Below the pieces are notes generated by a model. It saw nothing but the letters and a program-made list of their open reading frames with translations. It made no database searches and was not told the origin of the DNA. A DNA stretch of 64,000 nucleotides from Symbiodinium natans (Eukaryota > Sar > Dinophyceae > Suessiales > Symbiodiniaceae), in assembly GCA_905221605.1 (NCBI GenBank), contig CAJNDS010002233.1:499491-563490 (forward strand), written 5' to 3'. The position numbers and the translations under genes were made by a program. Positions 30,276-40,500 of this stretch are shown one piece after another. Positions within the stretch are counted from its first letter, which is position 1, and each line of letters opens with the position of its first letter.

Positions 30276-30842
30276 ATAAGAAAAGGGGAAGCTGGGGGGG
30301 GGGGAAGCCATGGAAGCCTGAATCTCGACCAGGCGTCGGCAGCCCAATGTCCCCGTGCGAAATCCATGCCAGAGAGCCTGGTGTTCAGAATGTGCTGGCG
30401 GCGCTTCATAGCACATTGAGCCTGGGCTTGGGCTACGTCTCCTCGCAAGGCGCCGGCTTGCAGCGGAAGATGATGCATTGTTGGTGGGCAGTACATGCAC
30501 GCACTTCGGCCTGAGGGGGGGAGGGGAACTTGATTGTTCAATTGTTGAGGTGATGGCTCCGATTCCTCGAAGCTGGTGGCGTTGCTTGACCGAGTTCGTG
30601 CAGCATTGCCCCTGCACGCTCCGCAGGCGGGGGCGTTGACGCATCTCATGTGGGCAAGAACGTTACTTCAAGTTCCCACCGGCTTGCTCAGGATTTCTTG
30701 CAGGACAAACGTCGGCGCGAGCGGCTGAAGGATGTGCCTGAGCGGCACAGACGCGTGAGAGGCAATGACAGGGCAATATGGCAGGGAGATGTGCCCGTTG
30801 CGTATTAATCTGCTGTATCTGTTCGTCAAGGTCTGCCGTGTC

Positions 30843-30950
30843 CTACGCGCGGCACGGAAGAAGGGTCAGCAGCTGAAGCTCTGCGTGAATTTGAACTTCA
30901 CCAAGGCCCGGGAAGTGTTCCAACAAGAGTTCCTCAGAGAGCTCCTTTTT
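30843..30950 (+). CDS. Weak candidate exon
   Basis: Frame reads RAARKKGQQLKLCVNLNFTK, then AREVFQQEFLREL. Basic, helical-looking; family unknown. Confidence 0.3.
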
Positions 30951-31329
30951 TTTCAGGATTTCCTGAGCTCTTTTTAAGGATTCTGAGAACTGATGATTAA
31001 AGCATCATACAACAAAAACGTGGCAAAAGGCGTTGAACGCGCTGCGGGAGCATCATGAGGACAGTGTTTGTGTGGACGTGTTCCAACATCGAGTGGAGCC
31101 GTGTCCAGGACAGCTGGGTCAGTCCTGCGCTGGAGTCTGTATGGGATCTTATGCTGCAGCTGAGCTGAAGCTCAGTTGTTTCAAAGATCACGAGATTGAC
31201 CGTTTTCCCAAACAGTCAGCTGACGCCTGCATCTACAGGCAGATGAAGCGAGTGTTCGGCTTCGAGCTCTGGCTCCATGAGGCCCAGAATCCGACTGGAA
31301 TCCGACTGCATGCGCGAGTGGGTTTGCAA

Positions 31330-31757
31330 GAGACCTTGCTGAGCTGCAGGATGGGCAAGGACCCCAGCTGATCGCAGCGGATTTCGGACATGCACATACT
31401 TTTGGCCGTGCCTACTACGTGGCCACGCGCTTCTTCGACCGTTGCGCGGTGGCAGATGCCTTCTTGTCTTTCTTTTGTAGTTTTAATAGGTAAACCATTG
31501 ATATAGATGGTGCTGTCCATTACCAGGTTGTATGTAAACTTCAAAGGCAAACATCGGACCTTGCAGCCCGGCTTCCTCTTGGCCTACGCAGAGGCAGCCC
31601 CTGACCCAGGATGAAAGCCACAGTGTCGCCAGAGGAAGGGGTCCATGGGCACAGCGCTATGTGTCTAAGGAATGCTTGCGCCGGGCTGGCTTCGAGCTTT
31701 GGGACCTTGGTGGCGCGGACCACTCCCCGATGATGCAATACAAGCCGCAAGTGGCCA
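31330..31757 (+). CDS. Fragments resembling leucyl/phenylalanyl-tRNA-protein transferase (Aat)
   Basis: Two exon-like segments recall the C-terminal half of Aat. The first, about 31330-31443, encodes LAELQDGQGPQLIAADFGHA, then HTFGRAYYVATRFFDR, which fits the family's LVGGxxG...GxxFFxxSMFSR region. The second, 31654-31757 after CACAG, encodes CLRRAGFELWDLGGADHSP, then MMQYKPQVA, which fits the GFxLxDxQ/WDLG...Y/HLxxLGA region. Aat adds Leu or Phe from charged tRNA to protein N-termini, marking substrates for degradation in bacteria. Upstream segments near 31033-31110 (NALREHHEDSVCVDVF) may belong too. Assignment is by motif impression only. Confidence 0.35.
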
Positions 31758-33186
31758 TCGCAGCTTGCACTGCTTGGCTGTTTTCCATCGTCAGCAAAGC
31801 TTCATCGCATGCTTGCTCTGGCTTCAAGAGTAATTGCTGCACATGGAGCTGGTCTGCTGTGAGGAGATGCACCGTAGCGAATTTCTATTGCGGCTCCGCG
31901 AAATTGCCAGAGCTGAATACGCGGCAATTTCTGAGGACAGAAGCGCTCGGATAAGTCGTCCAAGAGGTTGATCCCGGTTGGCCCTTAGAACTTAGAACCT
32001 CCTCGTAGCAACTTCCATTCAGAGACGCATTCCTACCACATGACACCTCTTTTTGAGATTCTGGTGGAGGCTCATGTACGTCTGCTTTCGTCTCCTTGCG
32101 TTCGATCAATGGTGAACAGGGTTCGGGGCTGCGCGGCAGGGATTCCGAGCCAGGCGAGCCAGAGTTTTCATGCTGCTTAGTGGCATCGTCTTGCGCTCCT
32201 ACATATGCTTAAGGCTTACTGAAGGCTTCGCTTAGGGCTTCTAGGGTTTGCTTTTCAAGGTGCACATCTACAAGGCTCGATGCCCTCTTTTTCCCAACTG
32301 GGCTGCGCGAGCCAGGACAAGCAGACCTCCATCCCGAGTTTGTCTGAAAGTCAGCAGCACCTGGCCGGCGCTTGTGGACATCTGCCATCATCTGCCTCCG
32401 GCTGCCTGGAACCACACGAAATCAAGCCGAGGAAGCCCTTGACCGATTTGGCGGCGGCGCCGCCACCTGGGGGTGAGCGGGTGCCGGTCGGAGTGGTCTT
32501 CGAGGACCCAGAAGGCTTTGAATTGAAACGCCCTGGAAACAACCCTCAGTGCGATTGCCACAGGACCTTTCAGAGGACGATCTTTGGGGTGCTGCCGCCC
32601 TCAAGGCCGAAAGCTCCGCATCCAAACCCGGCAAAGCGCCTAAGGCCATGGAGCAGCTTCCGAGATTCTGGGGCCATACACCTTTCAAAGTGATGTCGTG
32701 GTGCGACTGCCGACAGGTAGCGGAGGCGAAAGGCAAGAAGTCCAAAAAGCAGGCGCAGAACACGGAGGCAGGCCAGTCGCTTGTTTTCACGATTCTTCCT
32801 TCGGCCTTCGTGCACTTTTAAAATATAAAAGTGCACAAGTCTGCAAGTGATGGTTGGAACGGTTGGAGCTTCCCAGTGCTTGAGTTGAAGATGGGCTGGA
32901 GTTGGCAGGCTCCGGCACGAGTGGTTCAATCCACGAATGGGGTGTCTGAGAAGACTCCATCGGGACAGCCGACCCAGGCTGATCAGCTTCGTGAGAGTTC
33001 CTGTGATGTACTCAGCCTCTAAGAGTTGCCAGCTTGAGGCAGAGGAACCAAAGCAAGCCTACGAGCCGCCCACGCGGCCAACGCAGCCTGCCAAGGCGGG
33101 CGCGGGATTGCGCGGGCAAGCCATCTTGCCATAAATGGTCATGGCATGAACGGGTGCTCAACTGCTGCACCAGACACTACGCTGCA
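31758..33186. other. Unresolved stretch with scattered protein-like islands
   Basis: Islands near 32440-32545 (PGGERVPVGVVFEDPEGFEL), 32557-32690 (SEDDLWGAAALKAESSASK) and 33031-33130 (LEAEEPKQAYEPPTRP) may be exons, but neither frame joins nor family could be determined. A short TTTTAAAATATAAAA inversion point with GTGCAC on either side lies at 32812-32836. Confidence 0.3.
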
Positions 33187-33276
33187 GACAGCAGGACGAT
33201 GCCAAGCAACAGTTCTTGGCGGCTTTTCAGAAACTGGTGTCGGAGGGGCTCTCCGAGACTGAGGCACCACATATTT
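33187..33276 (+). CDS. Candidate exon, helical
   Basis: Frame reads RQQDDAKQQFLAAFQKLV, then SEGLSETEA. Coiled-coil-like and consistent with a protein exon; unknown family. Confidence 0.4.
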
Positions 33277-34202
33277 CGCTAGTTCATGCAGCCGCTTTTT
33301 GCACAAGTGTCTATATGCACACAGCGCTGAGACACATTCCTGCGGCATGTGGAGTGCAGCATACATTGGAGCATTTTCGTCCAACTCATGCGCACCAATA
33401 GACATGTCGTCAAGAGTCTTGCCAACTTCCCCCCGTGGTTGCAGTGACACGCCTCCTTGAGAAAGGCTAGAGCATAGATTCATTCGCACTGTCTTGCCGA
33501 CGAATCGTACCTGGGACTTGGGATTGCCTGGGTCATATGCCGAGTGTCAAATGCTACGGTTGCTCACATCCAAAAATCTGACACTGAAGCATCAGCGATA
33601 TGTCATTCATGTCTCAAGCACTTGTGGCGATGACCGATGTTGAGGCAGCAGCCAGGGCATTGCGAGTGGTACACAGTTGAGGCAGGCATGTAGTTCCAGT
33701 CCAAGCATGGCCAGACTCCGTAGGGTGTTGGTGTGCCAGTATTTCACGTTAGCTTGAACGTAGCTAGAATGGGCCAGAGCTGCCAAGACAGTAGATATCC
33801 GACACTGTCTCCTCCAGAAATTGCAGGCTTGCATGTTCCGCATGGCAGCATGCTCGAGCTTTTGAGACAACATCAAGTACTTCTTTTTTGTCATCCAGCT
33901 GTCTTGCATCCTGCGCTTGTTTAGGAGAACATGTCTGCAAGAGCAGTTGCCATCTCAAGCTGCTTGCTTGAAAGGTTTGGGACCCTTCATGCTGTGGATG
34001 CTATGCCGTGGGCAACCGTGTGCACAAGTCAAGAGCTGATGAAGCCAGTTTGCTCTTTTTCACAGCGCCAAAGAGCAACCCTGCGCGAATTGCTCTGGGC
34101 CATCGCTGGCACGCGCCGCTTTCGGCGCAGATCAAAATGCAACCGAAGCACAAAGCCATGTTGCTCAAGCGATGCCATGGGTCAGCCTCACACTGCATTG
34201 GC
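33277..34202. other. Unresolved stretch
   Basis: No motif-bearing frame supported on either strand. Confidence 0.3.
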
Positions 34203-34425
34203 AGCAGGTCATGGCAAAGATCCAAAGTTTTGGAAACCAGGACCTATCAAACACTTCGTGGGTTTAGGCCTCAGTCGGCTGCTGCCACGGGCACGACGTG
34301 TGCATTCTGCCAGGGCCTGCTGTTTTGTTATTGCTGTTGGTGTTGTTGCTGCCGTCGTTGTTGACGCTGCCGTTGCTGCCGTTGCTGCGGTTGCTGCGGT
34401 TGCTGCGGTTGCTGCGGTTGCTGCG

Positions 34426-34502
<77 letters not shown>

Positions 34503-36142
34503 TGCTGAAGCTGGTGAAGCTGGTGAAGCTGGTGAAGCTGGTGCTGCTGCTGTGGCTGCTGTTGCTGCTGTTGCTGCTGCTGCTGCTGCTGAAGCTGGTG
34601 AAGCTGGTGAAGCTGGTGAAGCTGGTGCTGCTGCTGGTGCTGCTGCTGCTGCTGGTGGTGGTGCTGCTGCTGCTGCTACTGCTGCTGCTGCTGCTGCTGG
34701 TGCTGGTGCTGGTGGTGCTGGTGGTGCTGGTGGTCCTTGTGGTGCTGGTGCTGGTGTGGCTGTCGGTGTCGCTGTCGCTGTGCCGCTTGATCGGTGATCT
34801 GGGAGATGTGCACCTTCTGCCGTCATGTCCCAGGCTTTCGCAAAGTTGGCTGTTTCAAACGCACGGAGCCCATCAGTTCTTGGCACGCGAGGGCGCACGT
34901 CTCTGAAAAGGCGGCACCCGTGCACAGAGACTGTGCAGGGAGCATGTCGGTTCAGAGATGAAAGAGTTTGAAAGTGTGCGCCCAGGCCATGATGATGACA
35001 GCCATCGGCAAGAAGCTGGTCACCATGGTCAAGGCCCAGCTGCCGCAGTTGAAAGGCCTACACGAAAAGAGCTCCTTGGCCAGGATCTGATTCCGCAGGA
35101 CCTGGCAAACACTGTGTCTTGGCCAACCATAGGAGAACTCAAAGGATTCAGCTGAATGAAAAGTGATGGCCCAAGGCCTGGGCCTTTGCCACTCTGAGCC
35201 TTCCTGACAGCAACTCGGCAAGCAACGACAAAAAGGTGCCATGAGAGGAGTTCTCTTAAATTGAGCTTTGTGCAGGTGACCTCATGGACCAGATCCTGCT
35301 GGAGGCAGCACATAGCTGGCATAGCTGCATTCTCTCGACACCACTCCAGCAAATTCCAGGTCATCGCGAAGGTGAGCGACTTCTCTACGCAGAACCTGGC
35401 AAATACTGCCTGGGCGTATGCGAAGCTCGGGTCTTGTCAGTTTACTCCCCTTTTCGCTCGCAGCTTGCTCCGTGGTTTTTGTTTGCAGGTTGGGACTCTG
35501 GAACGAGCGGCTTATGCAGACGTCCACTACTGAGAGTTCCCGACATTCAAAAAGAAGGTGGCCCATTCCTGAACTGGCTCGTAAGGCTTTCTCACGCCAT
35601 TGTGAGGAAGGCCATGGATGTTGCTGGTCAATTCGTTTTCAAAGTTTACGTGCACTTAGTGTGTCCTGATGCAGGTCCAAGACTTCGATGGGCAGGCCGG
35701 GCCATGCGGATCTAACACCCCGACACAAAACGCTGTCCAAATGACTGCAATCGATTTCGATTTGGCTGCCAGGGCGTGGCCAACGTGGCGTGGGCCTATG
35801 CGGTGCTGGGCTTCCGCAGCCACGGCCTCGGTGTCCTTGGGGCGGGGCCTTTGGCGAACTCCTCGGAAAAAGATACAGATTTGATGCCTGCTTGATGGCG
35901 GCCGGCTGCAGGCAAGAGGCTCTCCGAAGCTTTGCTAGCTGCCGCCCTTGACAAGATCGAGGCTCAGGAGTTCGGTGCGCAGGACACCTTGCCTCTCTTG
36001 TGCAAATCGCCGCTGTTTGCGCTTTGGCACCAGCACGGACAAAAACACTGGAGGAGCTTGCCAACCTGGCTTTCGCCTTCGACGTCACAGGTGACGAAGA
36101 CAGCCTGCGATCTTTTCTCGAGGCCGCTGCCAGGGAGAGTTG
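34203..36142 (+). pseudogene. WAFAKL-type helical-repeat gene, apparently damaged
   Basis: Repeat exons recur on the + strand. They are 34203-34262 (FGNQDLSNTSWV, then TAG where an aromatic residue is expected), about 34826-34910 (QAFAKLAVSNARSPS), about 35165-35235 (AWAFATLSLPDSNSAS), 35360-35440 (FSTQNLANTAWAYAKLG, the most canonical copy), 35773-35850 (GVANVAWAYAVLGFRS) and 35912-36142 (LLAAALDKIEAQEFGAQD, then LANLAFAFDVTGDEDS). In the last exon the repeat changes frame at about 35985-35988, where two extra bases (AC) separate GAQD from LASLVQIAAV. A premature stop and a frameshift suggest a pseudogene, though the first stop might be at an exon end. The family resembles OPR/FAST-kinase-type organelle RNA-binding repeats and is shared with 12.4-14.2 kb. 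Confidence 0.5.
34330..34770. repeat. Long GCT-triplet repeat tract with GCTGGTGAA inserts
   Basis: Over 400 bases of GCT, GTT, GGT and GAA triplets, with two blocks of four AGCTGGTGA-type 9-mers at 34507-34545 and 34590-34628. Open in several frames (poly-Ala, poly-Leu) but most likely intronic. Confidence 0.95.
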
Positions 36143-36474
36143 ACTTCATCCTGACTCATCTTGTCGGCATGTCGATGACTATGAGAATGCTCTGCGCAAG
36201 GAGATGTAAGAGCTACGAAGTACCCGTAACTGCCCGTAGCCCTTTGGCGTTTGAGCGAAGGCTGCAGTGCCCCGCTTCCTTTCTGTCGAGGGCTTCTCAG
36301 ACGCAGCGGTGCCATCCTCAGGCCCTGCAGCCGGCTCATTCAAGATTTGCCGTGCTGCCGGGCTTCGAGCTGAATCCGGAAGCTATCATCTGAACCCTTC
36401 GCAGTCTCGAGGTTCCAGCTCGGCGTCTGAAGTGACACAAATCAAGAGAGGAGAGCCAGGGACATCAAGAACGG

Positions 36475-36573
36475 AATGTCGAAGCTAAGGCCAGTACCGA
36501 GCTTGCGAACATCGTGGCTCGCCACAGGTTGCAGAGTAGAGGCTCCTCCACATTTGAGAGATGGACCTTGTAG
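36475..36573 (+). CDS. Candidate C-terminal exon
   Basis: Frame reads NVEAKASTELANIVARHR, then LQSRGSSTFERWTL, ending at TAG 36571-36573. Amphipathic start; family unknown. Confidence 0.35.
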   Translation, partial: NVEAKASTELANIVARHRLQSRGSSTFERWTL

Positions 36574-37594
36574 CTCCAGGACTCTGAAAAGTGCTCAGGG
36601 GAGTTGGCTTTAGCCAGGTGCCGAGCAATTGGATGCCGAATTTCGTCAGCGATTCTTCGGCCCAGTCCTGCGGGCTTTGCAAAAGTGTGCAGGACCCAGG
36701 GTGGCACCCTTTGCCTTAAACCAAGCATCGCCTTTGCAGCTGTTCACCCGCAGATGTCCACCAAGCCGGATGATCTTGTCAGCGTCATCACGGGTGAGGG
36801 AAGAGGGATGTTGTTGCATGGGGGCCGGTTGGCAGATACCTGCTCCCAGGTGCAATGCCCCTAGAGGAGGCAGATGAGGAGTCCGACAAGGTTGTTGAGG
36901 AGTTGGCAGACGAAGTCACAACAGTGGGAACCTGGACGATGATCTTCAGCCTTCTTTGGGGATGCACCAAGCTAGATGCCTATTGCAGACGTTCTTCACA
37001 TGTCTTGCGCCAGCAAGGACTGGCTGCAGATGTTGCGCACAATTCTTGCACTAGTAAGGACTGACAAACTTTGGTGGCTTGGCTGAGGCTTGCCTGTCCC
37101 CCCACATGAGTCAGGCTTTCGAGGTAGTCAGCAGATAGAGAATTCTGTACGTAGGCTCATGGCAAGCATCCGATGTTCTTGTCACGAAAGTCGAATAAGT
37201 AGCAGGGCAGTGTCGGAGTTGCTCCTTCGCCACAAATCAATGCCACTTCTATTCTAGGTACTCGTAGCTCCACTTGCTTCGGCAATCATTTTGAACATTG
37301 CTCTCCAAGATGTTCCCAGCGGTTTCGTGCTAGTGTTCCCATGCGCACTTGCGAGGGGCCTTGAAATTTTGTGATTTCGTACTAAACAGCAATGGCTGGA
37401 GGCGACATCGTTTGGCGGGGTACTCTTAGGAAGAGCCTCATGACTGATCAATGTCTGAAGGTCCAGAAGGGTGGACGTGACAGTTTGCATGTGTTCACTT
37501 AAGGCACGCAGGCATGCGCGATTAAGTCTGCAATGAGGTGTAAGTAGCAGCGGACTCAGCAGATGGACAAGCAAGCGAAAATCGCTGAGGCTTC
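36574..37594. other. Mostly unresolved; one acidic frame
   Basis: From 36855 a frame starting at ATG reads MPLEEADEESDKVVEELADE, which is acidic and helical and may be a short exon. The remainder shows no motif. Confidence 0.3.
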
Positions 37595-37660
37595 GTGTAC
37601 GCGCGGCAGGCCATGCAAGAGCTAGGCCGGGAACTTGCGGACAAGCTGCGGTCAGTGTAG
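37595..37660 (+). CDS. Candidate C-terminal exon next to telomere repeats
   Basis: Frame reads VYARQAMQELGRELADKLRS and meets a TAG at 37658-37660 that is itself the first triplet of a telomere-like GTAGGG run, so the stop may be intronic. Confidence 0.35.
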   Translation: MYARQAMQELGRELADKLRSV

Positions 37661-37727
37661 GGTTTAGGGTTTAGGGTTCAGGGTTTAGGGTTTCGGGTTT
37701 AGGGTTTAGGGTCTAGGGGTTAGGGTT
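37657..37727. repeat. Interstitial telomere array, TTTAGGG orientation
   Basis: About nine TTTAGGG units, several with single changes (TTCAGGG, TTTCGGG). Confidence 0.9.
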
Positions 37728-37760
37728 GCAGCCTCAGGTTTTCGGATCTGCGATGGGAGC

Positions 37761-37859
37761 CAACGCCCTGAGTGGGTGATGGAAGCCAGGGCTCTGGCAA
37801 GAACCCACCTGGAGGAATGGCGCATTCCTGGCACCGAAAACATCGTAGCCAGACTCTGA
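37761..37859 (+). CDS. Candidate C-terminal exon
   Basis: Frame reads QRPEWVMEARALARTHLEEW and RIPGTENIVARL before TGA at 37857-37859. Protein-like; family unknown. Confidence 0.4.
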   Translation, partial: QRPEWVMEARALARTHLEEWRIPGTENIVARL

Positions 37860-37989
37860 GATCTGTAGTGGCTGCTGAATGATCAAGATGTTTGCCGTTG
37901 TGCTTCTGGTCAGGCCGTCATCTCGTACGAGCTACATTACGGTGCCTTGTCTAGCTTCGAGACAGGCCTTCGGACTTTCGTACAGAGGG

Positions 37990-38016
37990 GGGTTTAGGGT
38001 TTAGGGTTTAGGGTTA
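37990..38016. repeat. Short TTTAGGG array
   Basis: Three to four units, ahead of the 38041 exon. Confidence 0.85.
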
Positions 38017-38040
38017 GAGGGGAGTCTTTCAGCACAGCTG

Positions 38041-38142
38041 ATGACATCCGCGAGCCCCACTGAGTCGTACACGTATGTAGTCCAAGAGCAAGTAGTACCT
38101 GCAGCGCCCGCAAAAACAGATGGCCAGACATGTTTGAACATG
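38041..38142 (+). CDS. Candidate exon with good GT donor
   Basis: Starting at ATG 38041 the frame reads MTSASPTESYTYVVQEQVV, then PAAPAKTDGQTCLNM, and ends at GTAAGC (38143). Could be a first exon or an internal one after CAG upstream. Family unknown. Confidence 0.4.
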
Positions 38143-38152
38143 GTAAGCCTCC

Positions 38153-38196
38153 TAAATCCTAAACCCCAAACCCTAAACCCTAAACCCTGTAAACCC
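38153..38196. repeat. CCCTAAA-type degenerate array
   Basis: About five units, opposite in sense to the array 140 bases upstream, placed just inside the intron after the 38142 donor. Confidence 0.85.
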
Positions 38197-38211
38197 AAAC
38201 CCAAAAGCATC

Positions 38212-38310
38212 AGAGGCGGTGACGTGCTGCGGCGCGAGCCTACTGTGGTCGCCAGCGGTTGGGCTGAAGGCGTTCACGATGAAGTCAAGGCCCAATTTCC
38301 CCTGGGTCCG
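38212..38310 (+). CDS. Candidate exon
   Basis: Frame reads GGDVLRREPTVVASGWAEG, then VHDEVKAQFPL. Probably follows the 38142 exon. Family unknown. Confidence 0.4.
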
Positions 38311-39160
38311 GGGGCTTCTCGAAGTCAGCCATACGAGGGTACGTCCCAAGTATTAAAAGTCGGGATACCCCGAATATACGTGCCCCAAAAGAATTGCAGA
38401 AAAACCGCAAAGCACATCCCTCTTTTGTCGGAAGCCCGCATATCACAAGCGGCGTCCATGTGGTGGGGGGGGGGGGGGGGGGAGGGACGGGTGTTCCAAA
38501 TTAGGGTCTGTTTGCCCAGATGTGGCGGCATAGGTTGTATGCAAGCCTTTCGACCCTCTGTACACCTGCCCCTCCTTGTACTCTCTGCATGCCAGCCTCC
38601 TGTTTCACTAGCATGTGTTTTTTTGTCGGTCCAGTTGGGGTTTTCCCAAGTTGGTCCAGAGTTGGGTACCACAAGTATTCAAAAGCCCTTACAGCAGCCC
38701 TATGGAGCAATTCCAGACGGGTGGCAAAAAAGAAGTGAAGCTCCTCATAGAAGGTGCAAGAAAAAGCGGGAGCCCCAATCGTGAGCAGGATTCCCGTCTA
38801 GTAAGGACCCCAATAAGCCACCGATAATGTCGGAACCCCCCCCGCCCATACGGGCATTTCCCCAAATAGGGGTACCCTCAATCTACCCCCCAAAATGGTA
38901 AAAATCCTCGTTACAGGAAAAGGGTACCCCCCCTATTCTCGGAACATGAAGACACCGGGCCCAAGCGTTGTCAGAGCCAGGCCATGCTGCGGCCAGTGGA
39001 TGCACGTGGCTGGTCCTGCGAGTCCTACTCCGAGAGGGTGGCGCTCCTGGAGCTCCTCGAGGCAAAGTGCACCAGTAGGCGCAAGCTTGCTCGTTCCGGG
39101 GTCCACGCTCCCGCTCCGTTCCGTGCGGTCCGTTCCGTTCCGTTCTGTATAAGAAAGCTA
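38311..39160. other. Non-coding stretch with homopolymer and GGGTACC-type units
   Basis: A G-tract of about 20 bases lies at 38463-38483. GGGGTACC- and TAAGGACCCC-type units recur between 38795 and 38940. A CCGTTCCGTT tandem lies at 39117-39147. Confidence 0.5.
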
Positions 39161-39169
39161 CAAGACCGC

Positions 39170-40500
39170 TCGGAAGAAGGCCAAAATGATTTTTCCAAGC
39201 CCTGGAACAATCATTTTGTCCGCCGCTGGCCTGGTTCCTCAAGTTTCGGACTCAATACGGAAGCCTCAGCAAGCGGCCAGAGGCAGAGGCCAGAATGAAC
39301 AATAGCTTGCACGGTCGGGAAAAGCCAACACGATGTTTCCGCGGCTGGCAAAACATCATGTTGGCAATCTCGGAGGCTCCGGCTGAATTCGGGAGGCTCT
39401 GCTCAAAGCCAGAAGCAGAGACCGGGAAGGGTAGCTTCTTAGCAGCTTTCAGCCCAGGAAAAGCTCTTAATCATTTTTGCCAGCCCCAGGAAAAATCATT
39501 TTGGCACTACTCCTTTACTAGGGCTCCGGCTCAATTCGGGAGGCTCTGCTTACAGCCAGAGGCAGAGGCCGGAAAGAGTAGCCTCGTTAGCCCAGCAAAA
39601 GCTCTAAATCATGTTTGCCAGCCCCGGAAATCCTTTTGGCAACTCCCTTGCCAGGTTTCCCTGGAAGGCTCCGGATGAATTCGGGAGGCTCTGCGTAAAG
39701 CAGAATCTAGCTTTTTTAGCCCAACAATAGGATTGAATGATTTTTGCCACTTCTTTGGAACGTGAAAGCCTCGCAAAATCATTTTGGCAACTCCGTGCTA
39801 ATTTCCTCTGAGATCTGAGGCTCAAGGGACTTGCCCAAATGATTTTCCGGGGCTGGCAGCAATCATTTGGAGCTTTTCCTGGGCTAAAGAGCAAAGCAGA
39901 GCCGCCCGAATGCAGCCGTAGCCTCCTAAAGAAACCATGCGAGGGAGTTGCCAAAATCATTCTTCAGGCAAAAATCATTTAAAGCTTTTCGTGGGCTAAG
40001 GAGGCTAAGTACTCTTCCCAGCCTCTGCCTCTGGCCCTAAACAGATCCTGATGAATTCTGACGGAGCCTCCTCGAGAAACCTGGGAAAGGAGTTGCCAAA
40101 ATTATTTTTCCGGGGATGGCCAGAATCATTTTGAGCTTCTCCTGGTGGCTCTGGCCTTGAGCAGAGCCTCCCGAATTCAGAGCCTCCTTGCAAAGGAAAC
40201 TAAAAGGAAGTGGCCCTAATGATTTTTCCGTGGCTGGGAACATCATTTTGACGTTTTCAGGCCTGTGCTGGCTATGGTTCCTGACCTCTGCTTCTGGCCT
40301 CAGGCAGAGCCTTCCGCGTTCAGACATGGGAACCTGGCAAGGGGGTTGACAAAATGATTTTCCAGGGCCCGGAAAAATCAGTTTGGCTTTCCGGGTCTGT
40401 GCAACGAGTTTTCGTGGAATCAGCGTCTGGGCTGAGCCATTCTGAGGAAACTGGCAGGCGGCTGCCAAAATGATTTTTCCGAGGCTGGGAAACTTCGTTT
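39170..40500. repeat. Hairpin-rich tandem array of about 146 bp units, inverting midway
   Basis: Units carrying AATTCGGGAGGCTCTGC recur at 39386, 39533 and 39678 (145-147 bp apart). From about 39890 the reverse-complement form (CAGAGCCTCCCGAATTC-like) recurs near 39897, 40050, 40155 and 40302. Within units, CAAAATGATT and AATCATTTTG form short inverted repeats around CTGG-type spacers. Copies are diverged. Confidence 0.8.

Noticed and set aside
34298-34906. Long poly-Leu and poly-Ala ORFs on both strands
   Set aside because: They are read-outs of a GCT triplet tract, open in several frames at once.
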